A DNA stretch of 22,191 nt from Gammaproteobacteria bacterium UBA3067 (lineage in GTDB: Bacteria; Pseudomonadota; Gammaproteobacteria; Pseudomonadales; UBA3067): the NCBI GenBank assembly GCA_002366835.1, contig DFBZ01000121.1:1-22191 (forward strand), given 5' to 3'. Of the stretch, positions 15,811 to 22,191 are shown one piece after another. Positions within the stretch are counted from its first letter, which is position 1, and every line of letters starts with the position of its first letter. A model generated the notes under the pieces. It had not been told where the DNA came from, did no database searches, and saw only the letters and a program-made list of their open reading frames with translations. The translations under genes were made by a program, and so were the position numbers.

Positions 15811-15895
15811 GAGCTTTGCTTAACCCCATTAGGCTAACAAATACAACAGCATATAAATATTTAGTGGTTTTATGGCAAAAGTATATATCGCTAGG

Positions 15896-15953
15896 TGTTA
15901 CCAAGGGGGACGGGTAAAACTGTTACCTTTGGGTACATTGGTAACAGGTAACA
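15896..15953. promoter_or_regulatory. CbrB upstream activating sites
   Basis: The palindrome TGTTAC (15921-15926), 14 bases, GTAACA (15941-15946) fits the CbrB recognition pattern TGTTAC-N14-GTAACA that I recall for the Pseudomonas crcZ promoter. Two more half-sites flank it: TGTTAC at 15896-15901 and GTAACA at 15948-15953. The core is centred about 150 bases before the predicted RNA start, a usual distance for a sigma-54 enhancer. The inner arms are also followed by TTTT on the minus strand, so the same DNA may help end cbrB transcription. Confidence 0.75.
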
Positions 15954-16022
15954 TGAGCTGGTTCACACTTTTTATGTGAATAACTTCTTACTTTCTGCCG
16001 ACATGATGATTGGCGGTATTAT

Positions 16023-17432
16023 CTACTTTTGGCCACCTTTTTTACGAGGAATTCCAAAACGCTTGCGCCGCTCCCAGAGGTTTTTCCGGCTAATGCCGAG
16101 CTTCTGAGCGAGTTCTGTTTCTGTCATATTATCCTGGTTTTCCAACACAAATCGTTGGAAGTAGTCTTCGAGAGACTCTTCCGCATCGTCAGTTTCGCTA
16201 AAACTGTCTGGGGCCATGGGCGGTGTACTTTCCGGGGCGAAGGAAGGCATATATTCAATCTCCTCTAAGCCTAGCTCGCTTTTTGAAATGGTATCAGAGT
16301 CACTAAGGATGACGGCGCGCTCTATGGCATTTTCAAGCTCCCTGACATTGCCAGGCCAGTGATAGGTGTTAATCAGCTGCGTGCAACTCGGGGCAAAGTA
16401 TTTGTTTTTCAGGCCCATTTTGTCGCAGTATCGCCCAAGAAAAAATTGGGCAAGTTCGATAATGTCGTCGCCGCGTGCGCGCAGGGGTGGCAGCTTGAGT
16501 GAGACGACATTGAGGCGGTAATAAAGGTCCTGGCGGAACTCGCCTGTTTCGGAAAGTGTTTTCAAGTCGCGATGGGTTGCTGCGATAACCCGAACATCCA
16601 CTTTCTGCACATCGACGGCGCCAACCCGGCGAACTTCTTTTTCCTGTAGTAATCGCAGTAAGCGCGCTTGGGCATCCAGGGGTAATTCGCCGATTTCGTC
16701 CAAAAACAGGGAGCCACCATTTGCTGCTTCCACCAATCCTTCTCGGCGGGCTGTGGCGCCCGTAAATGCGCCTTTTTCATGCCCAAAAAGTTCAGATTCG
16801 ATGAGTGTGTCAGGAATGGCCGCACAGTTGACGGAGACCAGCGGGCCATTCCTACGAGGGCTATGGTGATGGATTTCTTTTGCCACTAACTCCTTACCGG
16901 TGCCGGACTCTCCCAGCACAAGCACGGTAGTATCAGTGGGCGCAACTTTTTGAATTTGTTTAAATAAACGCTGCATTACTTCGCATTGCCCAATGATGCT
17001 CGACCCAGCGGGTTTTTCTTTGTTTGCATCGGTAGCCGTATCGGCGGGGATACTTGTATCATCACTGCTCTGGTCTTTTTTGCCGACTTTTTCTGCAATG
17101 ATGCGTGCGATGGCGGTGAGCATTTCTTCATGGTCGAAGGGTTTGGCAATGTAATCTACGGCACCCTGGCGCACGGCTGTTACCGCTGATTTTAAGCTGG
17201 AGTAGCTGGTCATGATTAAAACCGGGGTACTTCCTGCTAGCTTGATAAGGTCTGTGCCTTGCCGACCGGGAAGGCGTAAATCACTGATTATTAGCTCGAA
17301 TAAAGAGAGGTCGTTAGATTCTGCTTCGTCGACGCTTCCTGCTGTGGTGACTTGATATCCATTGCGTGACAGCAGGCGCTCCAGTGCTTTGCGTATTACT
17401 TTTTCGTCTTCGACAATCAGTACTTGGTGCAT
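16023..17432 (-). CDS. cbrB: Response regulator CbrB (sigma-54-dependent activator)
   Basis: 469-residue NtrC-family regulator. The receiver domain (about 1-115) has the acidic pocket D9/E10, the phospho-acceptor D51 in 'ISDLRLP', and K97 in 'IAKPFD'. The AAA+ domain has Walker A GESGTGKE (174-181), the sigma-54-contacting GAFTGA (221-226) and Walker B 'LFLDEIG' (242-248). The C-terminus has a Fis-type helix-turn-helix, 'ELAQKLGISRKNLWERRKRF'. The ATG at 17432 is chosen because the receiver starts at once; a frame open to a GTG at 17528 adds 32 residues unlike any receiver and overlaps an inverted repeat. It follows cbrA by about 294 bases. The CrcZ-like RNA downstream is the expected main target. 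Confidence 0.93.
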   Translation of the reverse strand: MHQVLIVEDEKVIRKALERLLSRNGYQVTTAGSVDEAESNDLSLFELIISDLRLPGRQGTDLIKLAGSTPVLIMTSYSSLKSAVTAVRQGAVDYIAKPFDHEEMLTAIARIIAEKVGKKDQSSDDTSIPADTATDANKEKPAGSSIIGQCEVMQRLFKQIQKVAPTDTTVLVLGESGTGKELVAKEIHHHSPRRNGPLVSVNCAAIPDTLIESELFGHEKGAFTGATARREGLVEAANGGSLFLDEIGELPLDAQARLLRLLQEKEVRRVGAVDVQKVDVRVIAATHRDLKTLSETGEFRQDLYYRLNVVSLKLPPLRARGDDIIELAQFFLGRYCDKMGLKNKYFAPSCTQLINTYHWPGNVRELENAIERAVILSDSDTISKSELGLEEIEYMPSFAPESTPPMAPDSFSETDDAEESLEDYFQRFVLENQDNMTETELAQKLGISRKNLWERRKRFGIPRKKGGQK

Positions 17433-17475
17433 AAATTCAACTTGTGTAATAAGCGGATGTGAATGGATTCCAATG

Positions 17476-17690
17476 TACCCTAGAAACCGCAGTTGAAGTA
17501 CGAAATTCTGCACAAGCTCTTGCCGCACCTAGAAGATTTTAAAAAGTTCTCATCTCCAGCCGTATACGGCGCTTACGCCCAATAAGGAGAGCACGAATTT
17601 TGAAAATTTCCTATGCACGGCAATATCTCGCCTAAAAGCGCCTACTGTTGGTGCACATCTTTTTCGCACTAAACTGAGGTTTCTAGGGTA
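17476..17690. repeat. ~215-bp element bounded by 19-bp inverted repeats, between cbrA and cbrB
   Basis: TACCCTAGAAACC (17476-17488) is repeated inverted and perfect at 17678-17690. After one mismatch the match continues for CAGTT/AACTG, so 18 of 19 positions pair. Weaker similarity runs further in (AGT-R-CGAAA and TGCAC on both arms). Inside lies a perfect 12-bp palindrome, GCCGTATACGGC (17559-17570). It could be a MITE-like insertion or a long-range stem in the cbrB leader. No clear target-site duplication flanks it. No transposase is present. Confidence 0.6.
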
Positions 17691-17726
17691 ACAGATTCGA
17701 TATTAGGCTGAAACGATGCAGGTATC

Positions 17727-20681
17727 CTAATCCTCAAGTGAGTGATTGAGCTGTTGGCTCGCAGGAAGTGTAATGGTGAAGCGTGTGCCCTTCCCGCTTT
17801 CCAGGTTGACGGGGCTGGTCACGGAGATATGGCCATAGTGCTCTTCGATAATACTATAGACCAGCGATAGGCCCAGTCCTGTGCCAACGCCGGGATCTTT
17901 GGTGGTCACAAAGGGTTCGAAGATTTGTTCCTGCAGCTCGCTGGGTATACCTTCGCCTTCATCTTCCACATGGACTATCACAGTGTGGCTGTCTTCTTCA
18001 CTGAAAATGTTGATTCCGCTGCCTGGAGGCGAGGCATCCTGAGCGTTGCCGATGAGATTAACGAATACCTGGAGTAGGCGTTGTGAGTCGCCCATCACTT
18101 GAAGGCCGTCGGGTAAGCCGTTATGGTAATCATATAGCTTGCCCGATGTGCTTAATCGCAACAGGTCGATGGCCTCGGTAACACACTCGTGGAGATTTAC
18201 TGGGCTGTGCTCTTCATGGCTGACCTCTCCGCTGTGGCTGAAGTTCACCAATGACTGCACGATACGGGTAATGCGATTGGTCTGCTCAAGAATCTGGTCG
18301 GCGGTATCAAGAAGGTTTTCATCTTCTGTATCGTATTGAATGTTCTGGGCGAGACAGGCAATCCCGGTTACAGGGTTGCCAACTTCGTGGGCGACCCCGG
18401 CTGCGAGGCGGCCAATGGAGGCAAGGCGTTCGCTGTGGGTGAGTTCCGATTCAAGCAGGCGTAGTTCGGTTAAGTCTTCTACGACAATAACCAGGCTGGA
18501 GGGTTCGGAGGCGTTCTGGGTGCCAATGGCGGCTTTATGTAAGCTGAGTTCATAATCCTTTTCGCCGATGCTGATCGATGCTTGTGGTGAATAATCAGGC
18601 CGGCCGCGAATGAAATCGATAAGAAAATCTCGCCAAGGCTGTTTCATACTGCTGATGCGAGTGCCGATGATACGTCCACCGTTGTGGCCGGTTAGCGCTT
18701 CCATCGCTTTATTCCACGCTTGTATCTTTTCATCTTTACTGATTGAAAATACCCCAATGGGCAGGTCTTCCAGAGTTTGTCGGTGAAAACGGCGCAGGCT
18801 GTCCAGCTCGGCTGCCAAGCCTGAAAGCTTGTGACGGTAGGCCTCCATACGACTTTCAATTCTATGAATATCTTCAGATTTGCCAGATTCAGACTTTTGT
18901 TTATAAGGGATGGTCTGGTCCATGATTTCCTGGGCAACGGAAGAACCAAGAAAGCCGGAGAGGTTTGTCTCAAGTCTATCGCGGAGGCGAATCAGGGCAT
19001 AAGCACGTTGCTCGTCAAGGTTTAACTTGAGTTCGGCGAGCGCCTGGCCCACCTCCTTCTGTGCCATTGGCTCACCAATTTGCGGAGTCAGACAGGATAC
19101 AAACTCTGATGCCGCGTTAACGGAGAGCTCCCATTGGCTGGATTGTTGGCGGGTATCCAGTGCGCACACCTCAGCGGCGCGTTGTTCTTCCTCGCTGGTG
19201 CGAGTTAGTAGTGAAACGACAATGAAGGTGAGCGCATTGCTGGCAATAACAATAAGCCCGCTCATGTAGACAAGGTCTTCTCCAAATACTTCCGACATGG
19301 TGACGGTGAGCGCAGTGGAAACCTGCGTGTGAGTGAGGGCGGGCCATAAGAAGTGGATAAACCAAAGTATAAAGCCAAGCGTTAAGCCGCTAATAACACC
19401 CTGTCGATTGGCTTTGTTCCAAAATAGAAGGCCCAAAATGCCGGGCACGAAATTTAAGGTTGCGATGTAGGATATGGTGCCCAGCTGAGAAAGATCCAGA
19501 TGATTGCCCAGCACGACATAAAAGCCAAAACTGAGCAAAATAATAGAGGTCATAAGTAGGCGTTTGCTAAGCCTTACCCAGTTTATAGAAAAGCGATTGG
19601 CTGATCGCTTGTAAATGGGGAAAGCAAGGTGGTTTAGACACATCTCGGAAAGTGCCAGCGTGACAACGATGATTATTCCACTGGCGGCGCTTAAACCGCC
19701 CACAAAAGTAATAAGGGGCATTAGGCGCGAGTCACTGGTAAGTGTGATGCCCAAGGTGAAATACTCGGGTGAAACAGGGCTTTGCAGCTTGATGCCTGCC
19801 CAGAGAATGGGGGGAATACAGAGGGCGATTAAAAATAATATAATCGGAAAACCCCAGCTGGCCGGTAGTAGCGAGCGAGGGTTGGTGCTTTCTGTAAACG
19901 CCATCTGGTACATATGAGGCATTACAATAGCGGCCGCGAAAAAAGTCAGTATCAGGCTGCGCCAAGGGCCTTCTTTGAGCGGCTCATAAAGCATTTCCAG
20001 TGCGGCAGGGTTATTGCTCAGCCAGTTCTGGAGATCCTCGGGGCCATCGAATACATTGTATACGGCATAGGCACCCACCATTAGCATAATGATGACCTTT
20101 ACGACTGTTTCAAAAGCGATGGCCGCCACCAGCCCTTCGTGTTTTTTGCTGCGGCCGACTTTGCTGTGTCCGCCGTACATCGTTGTAAAAAGAGTAATCA
20201 GAATACAAAATATCGCGGCAACGGTGTTTTCATTCAGGTCGTTATTGAGTATCGATACCGATTGGGCAACGGCCTGAACTTGCAAGGCCAATAGCGGCAG
20301 CAGCCCAAGGGTGAGGAAGAATGCGGCGCTCGCGCCGGCGACTTTGCTTCTGTACCGATAGGCAAACAGGTCGGGCAGTGAGTTGAGTTTATAGGTATGG
20401 GCTAGCCGTAAGAAAGGAGCCAGCGTGATGGGAGCAATAAGAAATGCTCCAGCGATACCCAGGTAGTAAGACAGGAAATTATAACCATTTTCATAGGCAA
20501 AGCCGACGCTGCCATAAACTGCCCACGCACTGCAATAAACACCGAGGGATAGGATATAAACCGTGGGGTGGCGGCTGATCCTGTGGGGGATAATGCCCTT
20601 TTCGGTGGCGTAAGCAATAAGAAATAGGGCTAGCAGGTAGGTGCTTCCTACCAGGGTAAGTTCTACAACACTAAAATTCAT
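17727..20681 (-). CDS. cbrA: Sensor histidine kinase CbrA (sodium/solute-symporter-like)
   Basis: 984-residue sensor, close to the Pseudomonas CbrA length of about 983. The first ~500 residues are an SLC5/SSF-type transporter region with some 13 transmembrane helices ('SYYLGIAGAFLIAP', 'LTLGFILWFIHFLWPAL' and others). A cytoplasmic linker (STAC-like) and a PAS domain beginning near 'LEDLPIGVFSISKDEKIQAW' follow. The HisKA helix 'ERLASIGRLAAGVAHEVGNP' has the phospho-acceptor at about H765. The ATPase boxes are 'NLIGNAQDAS', 'DEGEGIP' and 'GTGLGLSLVYSI'. In Pseudomonas, CbrA governs use of amino acids such as histidine. The ATG at 20681 overlaps the end of the cbrX-like ORF; an upstream start at 20720 is less likely. 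Confidence 0.94.
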   Translation of the reverse strand: MNFSVVELTLVGSTYLLALFLIAYATEKGIIPHRISRHPTVYILSLGVYCSAWAVYGSVGFAYENGYNFLSYYLGIAGAFLIAPITLAPFLRLAHTYKLNSLPDLFAYRYRSKVAGASAAFFLTLGLLPLLALQVQAVAQSVSILNNDLNENTVAAIFCILITLFTTMYGGHSKVGRSKKHEGLVAAIAFETVVKVIIMLMVGAYAVYNVFDGPEDLQNWLSNNPAALEMLYEPLKEGPWRSLILTFFAAAIVMPHMYQMAFTESTNPRSLLPASWGFPIILFLIALCIPPILWAGIKLQSPVSPEYFTLGITLTSDSRLMPLITFVGGLSAASGIIIVVTLALSEMCLNHLAFPIYKRSANRFSINWVRLSKRLLMTSIILLSFGFYVVLGNHLDLSQLGTISYIATLNFVPGILGLLFWNKANRQGVISGLTLGFILWFIHFLWPALTHTQVSTALTVTMSEVFGEDLVYMSGLIVIASNALTFIVVSLLTRTSEEEQRAAEVCALDTRQQSSQWELSVNAASEFVSCLTPQIGEPMAQKEVGQALAELKLNLDEQRAYALIRLRDRLETNLSGFLGSSVAQEIMDQTIPYKQKSESGKSEDIHRIESRMEAYRHKLSGLAAELDSLRRFHRQTLEDLPIGVFSISKDEKIQAWNKAMEALTGHNGGRIIGTRISSMKQPWRDFLIDFIRGRPDYSPQASISIGEKDYELSLHKAAIGTQNASEPSSLVIVVEDLTELRLLESELTHSERLASIGRLAAGVAHEVGNPVTGIACLAQNIQYDTEDENLLDTADQILEQTNRITRIVQSLVNFSHSGEVSHEEHSPVNLHECVTEAIDLLRLSTSGKLYDYHNGLPDGLQVMGDSQRLLQVFVNLIGNAQDASPPGSGINIFSEEDSHTVIVHVEDEGEGIPSELQEQIFEPFVTTKDPGVGTGLGLSLVYSIIEEHYGHISVTSPVNLESGKGTRFTITLPASQQLNHSLED

Positions 20682-20847
20682 CAAGATCTCGGCTATGGGT
20701 GATCCAAAATGATGTGGCAATCAGGCCAGCCCAAATGAGATAAGGACGGTACCAAGCGGTGCCGCCTTCGGTCCACCAGTGGGTGATAATCGGTGTGACT
20801 AGGTAAGCGCCAGCTATCAGAAGAATAAGTAGTCGATCAATGTACAT
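20671..20847 (-). CDS. cbrX: CbrX-like small membrane protein overlapping the start of cbrA
   Basis: 58-residue ORF, short enough to be missed by many gene callers. Residues 1-21 (MYIDRLLILLIAGAYLVTPI and on) and about 34-50 form two hydrophobic segments around a 'HWWTEGGTAWYRPYL' loop, and the tail is polar ('HSRDLDEF'). The ATG at 20847 has AAAGGA 7 bases upstream. Its TAG lies inside cbrA, an 11-base overlap that suggests translational coupling. A small ORF named cbrX, in this position and coupled to cbrA, has been described in Pseudomonas putida as I recall; the W-W-x(2)-GG-x-AWYRPYL pattern looks like that family, though I could not align them. It lies 30 bases after gluQ. Confidence 0.85.
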   Translation of the reverse strand: MYIDRLLILLIAGAYLVTPIITHWWTEGGTAWYRPYLIWAGLIATSFWITHSRDLDEF

Positions 20848-20877
20848 GGAGTGATCCTTTGCTGTTGCCGATCGATT

Positions 20878-21780
20878 TTATTGGGGGATCTGCGCGGGGC
20901 AGATGCTTTGTCGCTGATTTAAAAGTGCCGACTTGTTCCAGATATTGTTGGCCCAGAGAAGTATGTCGTCAAGGCTGTTTGTTTGTAGTTCAGCAGGTGG
21001 TTGAAGCTTGAGTGCTGCCAGCGCATATAAAAGCGTGGTACGGGTCTCTTTTAAGGAGATGGGGGCCGCAAGGTTCTGTTTGCTCAGCTTTTGTCCATCG
21101 CTATTAATAATCACCGGCAAATGGGCGTAGGTCGGGGCGGGGTAAGCAAAGGCGCGATAAAGTGCGATTTGGCGGGGTGTGTTGTCCAGTAAATCAATGC
21201 CACGCACCACGTGTGTCACGCCTTGAAGGTGGTCATCGCAGACCACGGCAAGCTGGTAGGCGTAAAGCTGGTCTTTTCTCTTGATAACAAAGTCACCCAC
21301 TTCGCTGTGCAGTAGTTGGCAGTGGCGGCCCTGGATCTGATCCTGAAAACACAGTTCTTCTTCGTTCACCATAAAACGGATGGCGCAATCGGCTTTATGG
21401 GCTTCTCTATAGCCTCGGCAGTAGCCAGGATAAACTTGCCCAGAGCCGCCGAGCTGAGAGCGGCTGCAGGCGCAGTAGAAAGCCGTGTCATTAGCGAGTA
21501 GCTGTTGGCAGTGTTCTTCATAGATTGCCTGACGCTGGCTTTGGTAAAGCACCTCTTCATCCCAGAAAAGATGATAACTTTCCAGAGTTTTCAGGATAAG
21601 GTCGCTAGCGCCTGGCTGTTCTCGCGGGGGGTCAAGGTCTTCAATACGAAGCAGCCAAGTACCTTTGTTTTGTCGCGCATCGAGGTAGCTGCCAAGGGCG
21701 GCAACGAGGGAGCCAAAGTGTAAGGGGCCTGTAGGAGAGGGCGCAAAGCGGCCACGATAAGGCCTTGGTGAGCTGGGCAT
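20878..21780 (-). CDS. gluQ: Glutamyl-Q tRNA(Asp) synthetase
   Basis: 300-residue GluRS paralogue without the anticodon-binding domain. It attaches glutamate to the queuosine base at the wobble position of tRNA(Asp). 'RFAPSPTGPLHFGSLVAALG' contains the HIGH-like HFGS (21-24). The KMSKS-like site reads 'GQKLSKQN'. The zinc-binding residues C103, C105, Y117 and C121 are present ('FYCACSRSQL', 'VYPGYCRGY'). Length fits the family and rules out full GluRS (about 490). The start has GGAG 6 bases upstream, but that site lies in a small hairpin. It follows dksA, as in many gammaproteobacteria, and precedes the cbrX-like ORF. Confidence 0.95.
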   Translation of the reverse strand: MPSSPRPYRGRFAPSPTGPLHFGSLVAALGSYLDARQNKGTWLLRIEDLDPPREQPGASDLILKTLESYHLFWDEEVLYQSQRQAIYEEHCQQLLANDTAFYCACSRSQLGGSGQVYPGYCRGYREAHKADCAIRFMVNEEELCFQDQIQGRHCQLLHSEVGDFVIKRKDQLYAYQLAVVCDDHLQGVTHVVRGIDLLDNTPRQIALYRAFAYPAPTYAHLPVIINSDGQKLSKQNLAAPISLKETRTTLLYALAALKLQPPAELQTNSLDDILLWANNIWNKSALLNQRQSICPAQIPQ

Positions 21781-21785
21781 GGTTT

Positions 21786-21800
21786 ACTCCAAAAAGGAGT
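21786..21800 (-). promoter_or_regulatory. Hairpin covering the gluQ ribosome-binding site
   Basis: Minus strand ACTCC-TTTTT-GGAGT: a 5-bp stem with a T5 loop in which the second arm is the gluQ Shine-Dalgarno sequence. It may lower translation or respond to temperature; the stem is short, so the effect may be small. Confidence 0.4.
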
Positions 21801-21805
21801 GTTGT

Positions 21806-21833
21806 GGGCGCGCACGGAGCAACGAGAGCGCCC
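21806..21833 (-). terminator. Possible dksA terminator or attenuator
   Basis: Minus strand GGGCGC (21833-21828) pairs with GCGCCC (21811-21806) across a 16-base loop, 22 bases past the dksA stop. The nearest T run is 10 bases beyond the stem, so it is not a textbook terminator. Read-through into gluQ is likely. Confidence 0.35.
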
Positions 21834-21855
21834 AGGGTATGCGTGTAAAACTGTT

Positions 21856-22191
21856 TTAGCCGACGATCTGTTTTTCCTTAATTTCGTCCAGGGTTTTGCA
21901 GTCGATACACTGGGTCGCTGTCGGGCGGGCTTCCAGGCGCTTGATTCCGATATCTACGCCACAGGTCTCGCAATAGCCGTATTCGTCATTTTTTAAGTTG
22001 ACCAGGGTTTTTTCGATTTTCTTTATCAGCTTACGCTCACGATCACGGGTGCGTAACTCAAGGCTGAATTCCTCTTCTTGCGAGGCGCGGTCATTTGGGT
22101 CAGGCACATTGCCCGCGTCATCTTCCATAAGCACTACTGTGCGATCGACTTCGATCATTAACTCATCACGCCAACTTTCGAGAATAGCCTT
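21856..22191 (-). CDS. dksA: RNA polymerase-binding factor DksA (5' end outside window)
   Basis: The last 111 residues of DksA, which works with ppGpp to adjust transcription initiation, for example lowering rRNA promoters on starvation. The frame runs on to the right edge ('KAILESWRDELMIEVDRTV'), so the in-frame Met at 22158 is internal and not the start. 'DPNDRASQEEEFSLELRTRD' is the well-conserved coiled-coil end. The zinc-finger cysteines are in CETC and CIDC, 17 residues apart. 'EIKEKQIVG' is the usual C-terminus. The coiled-coil tip with its Asp pair is off the edge and cannot be checked. Confidence 0.95.
   Translation of the reverse strand, partial: KAILESWRDELMIEVDRTVVLMEDDAGNVPDPNDRASQEEEFSLELRTRDRERKLIKKIEKTLVNLKNDEYGYCETCGVDIGIKRLEARPTATQCIDCKTLDEIKEKQIVG

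Noticed and set aside
15692..15823. A 43-codon plus-strand ORF with an AGAAGG before its ATG, reading as a very hydrophobic peptide (many Leu, Phe, Tyr, CCC).
   Set aside because: It is the complement of the A-rich CrcZ-like RNA; A-rich text read backwards gives Leu and Phe codons. It also overlaps the sigma-54 promoter. Real translation cannot be fully excluded.
15920..15947. Hairpin CTGTTACC/GGTAACAG followed by TTTT on the minus strand, first read as the cbrB terminator.
   Set aside because: The exact TGTTAC-N14-GTAACA spacing and position before the sigma-54 promoter make a CbrB site the better reading; a secondary terminator role remains possible.
15962..15980. TTCACA-N7-TGTGAA dyad, considered as a CRP site.
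   Set aside because: The half-sites are in the opposite order to the CRP consensus TGTGA-N6-TCACA, and the spacing is wrong.
17433..17528. 32-residue N-terminal extension of CbrB from a GTG.
   Set aside because: The receiver domain begins directly at the ATG at 17432, and the extension overlaps the inverted-repeat arm and does not resemble a domain.
17620..17640. GG...GC pair on the minus strand as a sigma-54 promoter for cbrB.
   Set aside because: The GG and GC are nine bases apart, not ten, and the flanking bases do not match TGGCACG or TTGC.
1..22191. CRISPR arrays, tRNA or rRNA genes, transposases, phage genes, toxin-antitoxin pairs.
   Set aside because: None were found by eye on either strand: no regularly spaced direct repeats, no cloverleaf-like segments, and no such proteins among the open frames.

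Overview
The window is a stretch of chromosome from a gammaproteobacterium with moderate G+C. The right two thirds, read on the minus strand, runs dksA - gluQ - cbrX-like small ORF - cbrA - cbrB - (non-coding gap) - pcnB - folK - panB - panC - panD - pgi - acs. As I recall it, this is the gene order around cbrAB in Pseudomonas. The left third (tpsA/tpsB, a flavin monooxygenase, greB, a MAPEG-like protein, cls) is not part of that block. The organism is probably a relative of the pseudomonads, perhaps a marine Cellvibrionales-type bacterium. That assignment is inference from protein character and synteny, not a measurement.

Layout. 1-2860 (+): the 3' end of a large TpsA-type exoprotein, then its TpsB outer-membrane transporter. 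3039-4451 (+): a class B flavin monooxygenase. 4475-4978 (-): greB, with a promoter in the divergent gap. 5090-5485 (+): a small MAPEG-like membrane protein. 5486-5866: a gene-free stretch with a cluster of palindromes that looks like a dispersed repeat. 5867-7306 (-): cardiolipin synthase. 7381-11001 (-): acs and pgi. 11289-15431 (-): panD, panC, panB, folK and pcnB, ending in a strong terminator. 15432-16022: a gene-free gap described below. 16023-20847 (-): cbrB, cbrA and the cbrX-like ORF. 20878-22191 (-): gluQ and the truncated dksA.

The main result is the 590-base gap between cbrB and pcnB. On the minus strand it carries, in order, a palindrome TGTTAC-N14-GTAACA (the CbrB recognition pattern I recall from Pseudomonas), a near-consensus sigma-54 promoter, an A-rich segment with several exact AANAANAA motifs (the Hfq/Crc-binding type), and a hairpin with a T-rich tail. 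Together these predict a CrcZ-like small RNA of about 220 nt, switched on by CbrA/CbrB and acting as a decoy for Hfq/Crc in carbon catabolite repression. Pseudomonas CrcZ is about 400 nt, so this would be a compact version.

How the parts fit. CbrA (a transporter-like sensor kinase) and CbrB (a sigma-54 activator) would sense carbon or nitrogen status and drive the small RNA. The neighbours acs and pgi are central carbon enzymes, and panBCD supplies coenzyme A. The cbrA-cbrB gap also holds a roughly 215-base element bounded by 19-bp inverted repeats. No rRNA, tRNA, CRISPR array or insertion-sequence transposase was seen.
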